Source: Aquisalimonas sp. 2447 (GTDB lineage: Bacteria; Pseudomonadota; Gammaproteobacteria; Nitrococcales; Aquisalimonadaceae). Taken from it: a stretch of 64,000 nucleotides of DNA. This document shows, piece after piece, positions 27,912 through 35,670 of this stretch. Below the pieces are notes generated by a model. It made no database searches, was not told the DNA's origin, and worked only from the letters and a program-made list of their open reading frames with translations. Made by a program: the position numbers and the translations under genes. How positions within the stretch are numbered: position 1 is the first letter of the stretch; the number at the start of each line of letters is the position of its first letter. The DNA lies in contig NZ_CP050695.1 of assembly GCF_012044895.1 (NCBI RefSeq), forward strand, positions 3,812,501-3,876,500, read 5' to 3'.

Positions 27912-27933
27912 AAAAAAACCGCCCGAAGGCGGT
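27912..27933 (-). terminator. Rho-independent terminator of the cytochrome c gene
   Basis: Read on the minus strand: stem ACCGCC, TTCG tetraloop, stem GGCGGT, then a run of seven T. It lies about 35 bp after the cytochrome stop codon and insulates the ure promoter from it. Confidence 0.9.
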
Positions 27934-27966
27934 TCCTTTGCGTGCGCGAAGGAATTCGGGATTCGG

Positions 27967-28527
27967 TCAGAACTCTTCTTCGACGTCAGCGAGCTCGTCG
28001 TCGTCCAGCTCGACGTCGCTTTCCTCGAGGATGTAGACCACCGCCCGACGCACCTCCTCGTCGCTCAGGCTGGAATCCCCGCCGCGCGCGGGCATGCCGC
28101 GGATGCCGTTAATGGCGTTATAGACGAGTTCTTCCAGGCCCTTGTCTTCGTACAGGCTCGCCCAGGCGTCGTTGTCACCGGTCACCGGTGAGTCCATCAC
28201 GCCGCTGGCGTGACAGGCCATACAGGCAGACTCGTTGACTTCGGAACCGGACATGGCCACCTCTTCGGCGTCATCGTCCGCATCGTCAGCCTCTTCTTCC
28301 GCCATCGCCATCGGGTCAGCGTCACCGTTCTCGCGAACCACACCATGGGGCTGCAGCCGCTGTGAGATCCGCTCACGTTCGTGCTCTGCCCGAGCCATGT
28401 CGCGCGACGTCTCGAAGGTCGCCGCAAACACGGCCAGACCGGCAATGATGAAGGCGGCTACCGTCAGGAGCACCATCACCCCGCCGAAACTCCTCATGAA
28501 CGCCTTGTCGTCTTGCTCGCTGCTCAC
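27967..28527 (-). CDS. Membrane-anchored c-type cytochrome (cytochrome c5-like)
   Basis: A 186-aa protein. One N-terminal membrane helix (GGVMVLLTVAAFIIAGLAVF) anchors it, followed by a long, very acidic linker and a small cytochrome c domain. The haem-binding motif is CMACH at about residue 102-106, with the likely axial methionine in GMPARGG. The layout matches cytochrome c5 family electron carriers that feed terminal oxidases. The acidic linker (EEEADDADDDAEEV) suggests adaptation to high salt. The partner oxidase is not in the window. Confidence 0.85.
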   Translation of the reverse strand: MSSEQDDKAFMRSFGGVMVLLTVAAFIIAGLAVFAATFETSRDMARAEHERERISQRLQPHGVVRENGDADPMAMAEEEADDADDDAEEVAMSGSEVNESACMACHASGVMDSPVTGDNDAWASLYEDKGLEELVYNAINGIRGMPARGGDSSLSDEEVRRAVVYILEESDVELDDDELADVEEEF

Positions 28528-28681
28528 GCTGATCCCCCAACGATACGGTCGATGTTCTGTGCGGGCGGGCCAAAGCCCAGGCCTCGAAGTATATCCGAAT
28601 CCCCCGGGGCGAAAAAGTTGGATCCGTGGCCACCATGGACGACACGCCCCGGAATCGCTATCCTGTGGAACTTGTCATCAA

Positions 28682-28758
28682 GCGCCCGTAGCTCAGTTGG
28701 ATAGAGCGTCGGCCTCCGAAGCCGAAGGTCGCAGGTTCGAATCCTGCCGGGCGCGCCA
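28682..28758 (+). tRNA. tRNA-Arg (anticodon CCG)
   Basis: A complete 77-nt cloverleaf: acceptor GCGCCCG/CGGGCGC, D arm GCTC/GAGC, anticodon stem TCGGC/GCCGA with loop CTCCGAA (anticodon CCG at 28716-28718), T arm GCAGG/CCTGC with loop TTCGAAT, and an encoded CCA end. Confidence 0.97.
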
Positions 28759-28759
28759 T
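28740..28759 (+). repeat. tRNA-Arg 3' end, first copy of a 20-bp direct repeat
   Basis: The sequence AATCCTGCCGGGCGCGCCAT covers the 3' end of tRNA-Arg plus one base. It recurs exactly at 28934-28953. Confidence 0.85.
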
Positions 28760-29210
28760 GCTTTCCTTGATGCAGACTCCACGGGCTTAACTGGCGGCAA
28801 CACCGTTGCAGTTGCCGGGATTCGAACCTGCGACAATAAACAAGTCAGGTTCGACCGGCCGCCGGCAGGCGGCCAGTGCCGCGGAGCGCAGCGACGCGGA
28901 CCCGACGGGTGAGGCGCCTTGAGGCGCCGAAACAATCCTGCCGGGCGCGCCATCCTTCCCTCTGTCGATCCGGCCCTCCAGGCGCACCAGTGCGCCGAAG
29001 CCGCCAACGCTACCGTGGACCCGATCATGGCCACGCCGCGAGAGCGGAATAACCGCCGCAGGTTTGGTACTCAAGCGGGTTACGAGGCAATATCCACACT
29101 CGACTCACTTCCAGGATCAGGGCTTCGGCAGGAAGCGCTGATCCCGACCAATCACGAAGCGCTGACATTCTTGTGCGTCGGCGCCAGTCAGGAGCATTGG
29201 ACGAAGACCC
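28759..29210. other. Non-coding region with tRNA-derived pieces downstream of tRNA-Arg
   Basis: No convincing gene is present. It holds an inverted 17-nt copy of the tRNA T-arm region (28818-28834, GGATTCGAACCTGCGAC), a GGCCGCC/GGCGGCC hairpin at 28857-28874, a repeated GAGGCGCC, and a second copy of the tRNA 3' end. The rest, to the nitronate monooxygenase start, shows nothing recognisable. Confidence 0.7.
28934..28953 (+). repeat. tRNA-Arg 3' end, second copy of a 20-bp direct repeat
   Basis: An exact copy of 28740-28759, placed 194 bp downstream without the rest of a tRNA. It has the form of an att-type duplication left by tRNA-targeted integration, but no integrase is nearby. Confidence 0.8.
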
Positions 29211-30188
29211 ATGAAGACAAAAATCACGGAAATGTTCGGCATCCAGCACCCGATTATTCAGGGTGGCATGCACCATGTGGGCTATGCGGAGCTGGCCGCG
29301 GCGGTTTCCAATGCCGGCGGGCTGGGCATCATCACGGCACTGACCCAGCCCAGCCCCGAGGCGCTTGCCGAGGAAATCCGCCGCTGTCACGAAATGACCG
29401 ACAAGCCCTTCGGTGTGAACGTCACGTTCCTGCCTTCGGTGAACACGCCGGACTACCCCGGTTACATCAAGGCCATCATCGACGGCGGCGTGAAGGTCGT
29501 GGAGACGGCGGGCAACAATCCGCAGCAGGTCCTGCCGCCGTTGCAGGAGGCAGGGATCAAGGTGATCCACAAGTGCACCTCCGTGCGGCATGCCCTGAAG
29601 GCGGAGTCCATCGGCTGCGATGCCGCCAGCGTCGACGGTTTCGAGTGTGGTGGTCATCCGGGTGAAGACGATGTGCCCAATTTCATCCTGCTCCCCCGGG
29701 CCGCGGAAGAGCTGACCATTCCGTTCGTTGCCTCCGGCGGCATGGCGAATGGCCGCTCGCTGACGGCCGCCCTGGCCATGGGCGCCGAAGGCATGAACAT
29801 GGGAACCCGTTTCATCGCCACCCAGGAAGCACCGGTGCACGAACGGGTGAAACAGGCCATCGTCGCGGCCAGCGAGCTGGATACACGCCTGGTCATGCGC
29901 CCGCTGCGCAACACCGAACGGGTGCTGACCAACGAGGCCGTGGAACGGCTGCTGGAGAAGGAAAAGCGCCTGGGTGATGACCTCAAGTTCGAGGACATTA
30001 TCGACGAGGTGGCCGGGGTTTATCCGCGCATCATGAAGGAGGGTGAGATGGACGCCGGTGCCTGGTCCTGCGGCATGGTGGCCGGTCTGATTCACGACGT
30101 GCCCACGGTGAAGGAGCTCATCGACCGCACCATGGCCGAATCCGAGGCGCTGATCCGCGACCGCCTCGCGGGCATGCTGGACAGCTGA
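29211..30188 (+). CDS. Nitronate monooxygenase / 2-nitropropane dioxygenase-like flavoprotein
   Basis: A 325-aa FMN-dependent TIM-barrel oxidoreductase. It begins with the family's FGIQHPIIQGGM segment, has the GNNPQQ phosphate-binding region and the ECGGHPGEDDV motif, and then GGMANGRSLTAALAMGAEG near the FMN phosphate. Members oxidise nitronates or act as NAD(P)H:quinone or enoyl reductases. The call is by family only. It is followed by a hotdog-like gene on the same strand 95 bp away, with a GC-rich hairpin (30213-30246) between them. A role in the neighbouring acyl-CoA catabolism is plausible but inferred. Confidence 0.85.
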   Translation: MKTKITEMFGIQHPIIQGGMHHVGYAELAAAVSNAGGLGIITALTQPSPEALAEEIRRCHEMTDKPFGVNVTFLPSVNTPDYPGYIKAIIDGGVKVVETAGNNPQQVLPPLQEAGIKVIHKCTSVRHALKAESIGCDAASVDGFECGGHPGEDDVPNFILLPRAAEELTIPFVASGGMANGRSLTAALAMGAEGMNMGTRFIATQEAPVHERVKQAIVAASELDTRLVMRPLRNTERVLTNEAVERLLEKEKRLGDDLKFEDIIDEVAGVYPRIMKEGEMDAGAWSCGMVAGLIHDVPTVKELIDRTMAESEALIRDRLAGMLDS

Positions 30189-30283
30189 GGCCTTCCGTTG
30201 CCCGAGAGACCTCGGGGCGTCGCCGCCGGAAAAAGGCGGCGCCCCGGCTTACACGTCACTTCGATCATCAGTGAGACAGGACC

Positions 30284-31207
30284 ATGAGTTTCGACACGCC
30301 ACTCTCCTTGTGCGGCCCCCTGCGGCAGCCGCAGCAGATGCTGGCCGATCAGGAATACAGCGGACACAGCTCGATCCACGACGACTCCATGGCCGAGGAG
30401 CTCGGCTTTCGGGCGGGCCCCATCGAGGGGCCGACGCACTTCAGCCAGTTCGTGCCGTTGCTTGCCCGCATCTGGGGCAACGACTGGTTCGAGCGGGGCT
30501 GCTTCTCGTCACACTTCCAGAACATGGTGGTGGAGGGTGAGTCGGTTCGAGCCTTCGTGGAACTCCCGGAACCGGGCGCCACGCGTGCGCGGGCCTGGGC
30601 CGAGAAGGCGGATGGCACCCCGGTGCTCGAGGCCAGCGCAAGCATCGGCCCGGAGCACGGGGAAACCCTGCTGGAGCAGCGCATGGCGAAGCTGCGCCCA
30701 CCGGAGAAACTGGTGATCCTGTCCGATCTCGAAGTGGGCATGACGGGCGCTCAGGACGAGCCGGTGCGCATGGACCCGGACCAGCACATGGGTAATCTCT
30801 ACCCCTTTTCCCTGAACCAGAAACTGGAAAAGATCACCGAGTACTCGCACTGGTACGCGGATGGTGCGTCGTCCCCGTGGGGTCGCCCGATCATCCCGCT
30901 GGAGATGGTGAGCGTGCTGGCCGAGTACACCAGCCCCAAGGCGCAGTTCCCGGTCAAGCACCCCGTCATCGGCCTGTTCGCGGACCAGGAGATCCGCATG
31001 GTCGACGGTCCGCTGCTGGTGGGCGAGGATTACCTGATCCGCCGCGAGATCGTGGCGCTATCGGAGAGCAAGCGCACGGAATCCTACTGGGTGCGCACCC
31101 GGATCTTCGACGCCGCCGGGCAACAGCTGAAGGCGGAGATGCTGCTCAACCACGCCACGCTGAAGCACTCCTTTCCGGGATACGAAGAGGCGCGCAAAGG
31201 AGCGTGA
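30284..31207 (+). CDS. Hotdog-fold (MaoC-like) protein, function unknown
   Basis: A 307-aa cytosolic protein. The N-terminal half contains segments reminiscent of MaoC/hotdog dehydratases (SIHDDSMAEELGFRAGPIEG, with THFSQF following), and the C-terminal half repeats the pattern (HPVIGLFADQEIRMVDGPLL). This suggests a double-hotdog protein. No clear catalytic Asp-His pair of R-hydratases can be picked out. It lies between nitronate monooxygenase and acyl-CoA synthetase genes, so a CoA-thioester substrate is a reasonable guess. The stop is 22 bp from the convergent acyl-CoA synthetase end. Confidence 0.6.
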   Translation: MSFDTPLSLCGPLRQPQQMLADQEYSGHSSIHDDSMAEELGFRAGPIEGPTHFSQFVPLLARIWGNDWFERGCFSSHFQNMVVEGESVRAFVELPEPGATRARAWAEKADGTPVLEASASIGPEHGETLLEQRMAKLRPPEKLVILSDLEVGMTGAQDEPVRMDPDQHMGNLYPFSLNQKLEKITEYSHWYADGASSPWGRPIIPLEMVSVLAEYTSPKAQFPVKHPVIGLFADQEIRMVDGPLLVGEDYLIRREIVALSESKRTESYWVRTRIFDAAGQQLKAEMLLNHATLKHSFPGYEEARKGA

Positions 31208-31229
31208 TCCGCAGGACCGAGGGGATCGA

Positions 31230-32819
31230 TCATGCCAGCTCATCCCGCAGACTGCGCTTGAGCACCTTGCCGTTGGGATTGCGGGGCAGCGGCTCGCTGC
31301 TGAAGGTACACGCCTCGGGGACCTTGTAGTCGGACAGTGCCGCGGCGCAATGCTGCTTCAGCGCCTCGGCACTGAGCCCGGCCGTCGCCGTCACGACGAA
31401 CGCATGCACGCGTTCGCCCAGCACCGGGCAGGGCCGCCCCACCACCGCCGCTTCCACAACGTCGGGGTGTTCCAGAAGCACGTTTTCCACTTCCGTGGTG
31501 TACACCTTGTAGCCGCCGCGGTTGATCATGTCCTTCTTGCGGTCGAAGACGTACAGAAAACCGTCGCCATCCTTGCTGCCGATGTCCCCGGAACGCCAGA
31601 AGCCGGCGATGAATTCCCGTGCCGTCGCCGCCTCGTTGTTCCAGTAGCCCGGCACCACCATGGGCCCGCGGATCCAGACTTCTCCGGACTCACCCTGCGG
31701 GACTTCACAGCCCGCGTCATCCATGATGACGACCTCGGCACAAGGGAGCTCCGCCCCAACGCTGTCACCACGGCCCGAGGTGTACGCCGGCGGCATCATG
31801 CTGGCCGGTGAACTGGTCTCGGTGGCCCCGTAGGCGTTCATGAGCTGCAGGCCCGGCAGCTTCTCTGCCAGGGCGCGAATGGTGACTTCCGGCATGGGTG
31901 CCCCGCCGTAGCCGCCGATACGCCACGCGGAGAGGTCATGGCCGTCAAAGTCCGGGTCCAGGAGGCACAGGTTGTACATGGCCGGCACCAGCACGGTGTG
32001 GGTCATGCGTTCACGGGCCGCCAGCTCCAGGAAGCGGGCGGCCTTGAACTCGCGCTGGATGATCAGCGCCCCCGCGGCGCGCAGCGACACACCGATCAAC
32101 GCCACCAGGCCGGTGACATGACTCATGGGAACGGTGATCAGGGACCGATCCCCCGGTCCGAGCTCCATCCCCCACTGGAAGTGCATCAGCGAGTGGACGA
32201 TGCCGAGGTGCGTGAGCATGGCGCCCTTCGGCCTGCCGGTCGTGCCGGACGTATAGAGAATGGCCGCGGTATCGTCTTCGGCGACGGTGGCCACCTCGGT
32301 CCGCTGGCCGTGCTCGAACAGGGCGTCATATCCCGCCTCCCCTGGCCCGGCTTCCACACACAGTCTGTGCTGCAGCTCCGGGAGGTCCGCCGGCGACGGC
32401 AACCGGTCCCGCAGCGCCGGCTCGTACACCACCAGCCGGGCACCGGAGTCGGAGAGCATGTGCTGGTACCCGGGCTTCTGGTCCCGGGTGTTCAGCGGCA
32501 CGATCACGGCGCCCAGCCGCCAGGTGGCCAGCATGAGTTCCACGAACGGCGTGCCATTGTCGAGGATGAGCGCCACCCGGTCGCCCGCCTCAACGCCGTG
32601 GGCGGCGAGGCCGGCGGCCACCTGCGCGACCCGGGCGTCGAGTTCCCGGTAGGTGAGTCGCAGCTCGTCATGGATCAGCGCTTCACTGTCGGCGGCACGC
32701 GCCAGCGCCTCCGGCAACAGGCAGTTCAGGTCCGTCGGGCGGTCCGCAAAACAGCGTACCACCCGGTCACCATAGTGGGTCTCCCGCCGCATCGCGGGAA
32801 AGGCATCGCGTGCCCACAT
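31230..32819 (-). CDS. AMP-dependent acyl-CoA synthetase/ligase
   Basis: A 529-aa ANL-superfamily ligase that adenylates a carboxylic acid and transfers it to CoA. The motifs are complete: ILYTSGTTGRPKGAM (P-loop), YGATETSS, GYWNNEAAT, the hinge DRKKDMINRGGYKVY, and the catalytic lysine region PRNPNGKVLKRSLRDEL. The start ATG at 32819 follows GGAGGAGAAAAGAC. A perfect TetR-type operator lies about 160 bp upstream. The substrate cannot be told; neighbours (acyl-CoA dehydrogenase, hotdog protein) suggest a fatty or branched acid. Confidence 0.88.
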   Translation of the reverse strand: MWARDAFPAMRRETHYGDRVVRCFADRPTDLNCLLPEALARAADSEALIHDELRLTYRELDARVAQVAAGLAAHGVEAGDRVALILDNGTPFVELMLATWRLGAVIVPLNTRDQKPGYQHMLSDSGARLVVYEPALRDRLPSPADLPELQHRLCVEAGPGEAGYDALFEHGQRTEVATVAEDDTAAILYTSGTTGRPKGAMLTHLGIVHSLMHFQWGMELGPGDRSLITVPMSHVTGLVALIGVSLRAAGALIIQREFKAARFLELAARERMTHTVLVPAMYNLCLLDPDFDGHDLSAWRIGGYGGAPMPEVTIRALAEKLPGLQLMNAYGATETSSPASMMPPAYTSGRGDSVGAELPCAEVVIMDDAGCEVPQGESGEVWIRGPMVVPGYWNNEAATAREFIAGFWRSGDIGSKDGDGFLYVFDRKKDMINRGGYKVYTTEVENVLLEHPDVVEAAVVGRPCPVLGERVHAFVVTATAGLSAEALKQHCAAALSDYKVPEACTFSSEPLPRNPNGKVLKRSLRDELA

Positions 32820-32973
32820 GTCTTTTCTCCTCCGTCCGGAACCTACCGTCATTCGTAAAGCACCAGTGAATAGAGAACGCCGGCAGGGCCGTCAACCATC
32901 CACCGCCGCATCCCCAGGCATACTTCACGGGCCACCATAGCGCCTGAAGCTTCGTTCCCAGCAGTCACAGGAG

Positions 32974-32991
32974 ATATACCGGTCGGTATAT
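32974..32991. promoter_or_regulatory. Perfect 8-2-8 inverted repeat, TetR-type operator
   Basis: ATATACCG-GT-CGGTATAT. Its form is that of operators bound by TetR-family repressors (ATACCG..CGGTAT core). It lies between the acyl-CoA synthetase gene (start 32819, minus) and the small gene at 33053 (plus), so could control both. Confidence 0.65.
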
Positions 32992-33052
32992 GCTGCGACG
33001 CACCACCCTTGTTATAATGCGCTGCAACACGAACAGTTGAAGCGAGGGTGCC

Positions 33053-33250
33053 ATGAAAAACGACACGACCGAACAACGCTTCGAAGTCTCCCATGATCTG
33101 CTGGCCGATCTGGAGCGCCGTGCGCGCCATGAGCGTGACCAGTACATGGCCGAATGCCTGGGCGCCGGCTACCAGCGCATGCGCCGTGGCATCACCTCAC
33201 TGGTTAACAGCCTGTCGGCGCGCAGCGGCCGCACGCCGCGCCAGGCCTGA
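33053..33250 (+). CDS. Small protein of unknown function
   Basis: A 65-aa basic, helix-forming protein (FEVSHDLLADLERRARHER, then GYQRMRRGITSLV). No family is recognised. The start ATG has GAGGG 7 nt upstream, and a TetR-type operator lies 60 bp further up. It could be a small DNA- or membrane-surface-binding protein; that is a guess from its charge. It is kept because start, spacing and codon use look genuine. Confidence 0.5.
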   Translation: MKNDTTEQRFEVSHDLLADLERRARHERDQYMAECLGAGYQRMRRGITSLVNSLSARSGRTPRQA

Positions 33251-33266
33251 GCACCAAGTCGGCACA

Positions 33267-34502
33267 TCACGACCGCCCCGCTTCCCGCACGGACTCCTCG
33301 CCCACGGCGAGCTCCCGCGGGAAGCTCCGGATCCAGTAGCTCATGGCCGTGCCCATGAGCAGCCCCACGGTGGAAAACAGGAACGCCGACCGGAAATCGT
33401 CGGTGGTATCGATCAGCCAGCCCGCGATGGCCGGCCCCACGAACTGGCCGAAGGCGAAGAACACCGTGGCATAGCTGAAGGCGATGGGGATGTATCGCGG
33501 TGCCACCTGGTCTGTGCTGCTGGCCTGGACCAGGGCAAAGGTTCCGTTCACCGCCAAACCCATCATCAGGAAGTGCAGGAAGAACATGAGCAGTGTCTGC
33601 TCCAGCAGGGGCAGGACGGTGGCCACCGTGACCAGCACCATGGCGGTGGTCAGCGCATTGCCACGCCCCCAGCGGTCCGACAGCATGCCCCAGGCCGGCC
33701 CGGCGGCAATGGAGAGCAGGCCCATCATGGCCACCAGTTGGCCTGCTGTGCGTTCCGAGTAGCCCGTCTCCACCACGAAACTGACCATGAAGATCACCTG
33801 GATAATGTAGGTCAGGCCGATCAAGCCGTAGGTGGTCGCCACGATCAGCATGCGGGGATGGCGGTAGATCAGCCACTTGTCCGCCGACGGCGGCGTTTCG
33901 CCCGCCGCGGTCCTGCTCCCGGGCGGATCGCGCACGACGCCGAGAACCAGCGCGGACACGGCCAGCCCCGTGACGGCGAAGATGCCCCAGCTCAACCGCC
34001 AGCCAGTGTCGCCCAGCTGGGTGTACAGCCAGGGCACCAGAAAGCCGATCAGCAGGCTGCCGGCGCCGATGCCGGCGGACATGCAGCCGATGACAAGGCC
34101 CCGTCGCTCCGGAAACCAGGCCGCCAGCAGCGAGACCATGGGCGCGAAACTGAATGCCGTGCCGAAGCCCAGTAGCGCCTTGAGAAACAGCAGCATGGGA
34201 TAGCTGGACGCCAGGCTGAGCCCGGCGAAGCCCACCGTCACCGTGAGCAGACCGAACACCACGGTGCGCCGCGCGCCCCAGCGCGCCGCAGCAGCGCCAC
34301 CCGCGAGCACGAACAGCAGGTAACCCAGCGCGGTCACGGTGCCAAGTGTTCCCGCCTGCTGATAGCTGAGCCCCAAATCGGCCCGCATGGGGGGCAACAA
34401 CACACCGAACGCCAGCCGTGCGAACACGATCACCACCAGGGCGGTGAAGGTGCCGCAGAGGACGGTCAGCACCATGTTCGGGCGTTGACCGGGATCAGTC
34501 AT
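33267..34502 (-). CDS. MFS transporter
   Basis: A 411-aa inner-membrane transporter with 12 hydrophobic helices. The first is LTVLCGTFTALVVIVFARLA, and the intracellular loops carry the MFS motif A pattern (GGAAAARWGARRTVVFG). The start is ATG 34502, with GAGG about 5 nt upstream; a TTG at 34544 would add 14 poorly conserved residues. It has the layout of YbfB/CynX-like or oxalate/formate-type MFS permeases. The substrate is unknown; it lies among acyl-CoA catabolic genes. Confidence 0.82.
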   Translation of the reverse strand: MTDPGQRPNMVLTVLCGTFTALVVIVFARLAFGVLLPPMRADLGLSYQQAGTLGTVTALGYLLFVLAGGAAAARWGARRTVVFGLLTVTVGFAGLSLASSYPMLLFLKALLGFGTAFSFAPMVSLLAAWFPERRGLVIGCMSAGIGAGSLLIGFLVPWLYTQLGDTGWRLSWGIFAVTGLAVSALVLGVVRDPPGSRTAAGETPPSADKWLIYRHPRMLIVATTYGLIGLTYIIQVIFMVSFVVETGYSERTAGQLVAMMGLLSIAAGPAWGMLSDRWGRGNALTTAMVLVTVATVLPLLEQTLLMFFLHFLMMGLAVNGTFALVQASSTDQVAPRYIPIAFSYATVFFAFGQFVGPAIAGWLIDTTDDFRSAFLFSTVGLLMGTAMSYWIRSFPRELAVGEESVREAGRS

Positions 34503-34640
34503 GGTCACCTCGGCCGGGCCGCTGACCGACAGGCTGCTGGACAATCACCAAAGCTCCGGGCGCTGACGCGCAGGCGATCGGAACCATCCGGGTACCTCCT
34601 GTGAAGTGCCTGGTCTACCCCTAACCATCCGGGACGGCGT

Positions 34641-35660
34641 TCAGATCAGTTGCACGGCCTCTTCCGCCAACGGTCGCGCCATGGCGCCGTACTCGAACGC
34701 CTTGTCGCTGGAGGCATTGCCGTCCAGCGCCCGCTTCTGAATGCCCTGCAGGATAGCCGCCAGCCGGAAGTAGTTGAACACGATGTAGAAGTTCCAGTTC
34801 GGGATGGCGTCGATGCCGGTCAGGCGACAGTACTCGGCCACGTACTCTTCCTCGGTGGGAATGCCCAGCGCCTTGCGATCCAGGTCACCCAGGCCCGGGA
34901 TGGCCGCGTCCTGGGACAGCCGCAACTGCATGCACTGGTAGGACAGATCCCCCCAGGGGTGGCCCAGGGTGGAGAGTTCCCAGTCCAGCACCGCCAGCAC
35001 CTCCGGGGTGTCCGGGTGGATGATCAGATTGTCGATGCGGTAGTCCCCGTGGATCAGAGACATGCGGCCGTCGTCTTCGGGCATGTTGGCTTCCAGCCAC
35101 TGGATGAGCCGGTCCATGGCCGGGTTCTTCTCCGTCTCCGAGGCGTAGTACTGCTTGCTCCAGCGATTGAGCTGGCGGGCGAAGTAGTTGCCCGGCTTGC
35201 CGAAATCGCCCAACCCCACCTGGTGGACGTCAACGCTGTGGATCGCGGCGAGCACCGCCACCATGTTGCCGTAGATGGCCGTGCGCTCGCCGGGGCTGGA
35301 ATCGGGCAGCGCCGCGTTCCAGTGGATGCGTCCTTCCACGTAATCCATGACGTAGAACACCGAGCCGATTACCGACTCGTCCTCGCACAGCAGGAACATC
35401 CGCGGCACGGGCACCGGGGTCTCCTGCAGCGCCCGCATCACCCGGTATTCCCGGTCCACGGCATGGGCCGACTTCAGCAGTTCCCCCGGCGGCTTGCGAC
35501 GCAGCACGTAGCGCCGGCGGTCGGTGGTGAGCAGGAAAGTGGGGTTGGACTGCCCACCGGAAAACTTGCGGCACTCCCGGATGGTGCCGAAGTCCTCGAT
35601 CTGGCCGGCCAGATACGCCTCCAGCCGGGGAAGGTCGAGCTGATCCACAGGTTGGTTCAT
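34641..35660 (-). CDS. Phosphotransferase (APH/ACAD10-11-like kinase domain)
   Basis: A 339-aa protein kinase-like fold of the aminoglycoside phosphotransferase family. It has the glycine-rich start (FSGGQSNPTFLL), the VLRRKPPGELLKSAHAVDRE lysine/glutamate region, the catalytic loop LIHGDYRIDNLI, and the metal-binding AVLDWELSTLG. This subgroup is found beside or fused to acyl-CoA dehydrogenases (ACAD10/11 type), where it phosphorylates 4-hydroxyacyl-CoA. Here the acyl-CoA dehydrogenase gene lies 11 bp upstream in the same operon. That fits degradation of hydroxylated fatty acids; the substrate is inferred. Confidence 0.85.
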   Translation of the reverse strand: MNQPVDQLDLPRLEAYLAGQIEDFGTIRECRKFSGGQSNPTFLLTTDRRRYVLRRKPPGELLKSAHAVDREYRVMRALQETPVPVPRMFLLCEDESVIGSVFYVMDYVEGRIHWNAALPDSSPGERTAIYGNMVAVLAAIHSVDVHQVGLGDFGKPGNYFARQLNRWSKQYYASETEKNPAMDRLIQWLEANMPEDDGRMSLIHGDYRIDNLIIHPDTPEVLAVLDWELSTLGHPWGDLSYQCMQLRLSQDAAIPGLGDLDRKALGIPTEEEYVAEYCRLTGIDAIPNWNFYIVFNYFRLAAILQGIQKRALDGNASSDKAFEYGAMARPLAEEAVQLI

Positions 35661-35670
35661 GATTTTCCCC

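Larger units (their letters stand above)
27660..27966. other. 307-bp intergenic region between ureJ and the cytochrome c gene
   Basis: No gene is supported. The region contains the ureJ sigma-54 promoter, an NtrC-like dyad and the terminator of the upstream cytochrome gene. Confidence 0.75.

Noticed and set aside
28740-28953. Integrative element at tRNA-Arg
   Set aside because: Only 194 bp lie between the direct repeats and there is no integrase; it is reported as a scar, not an element.
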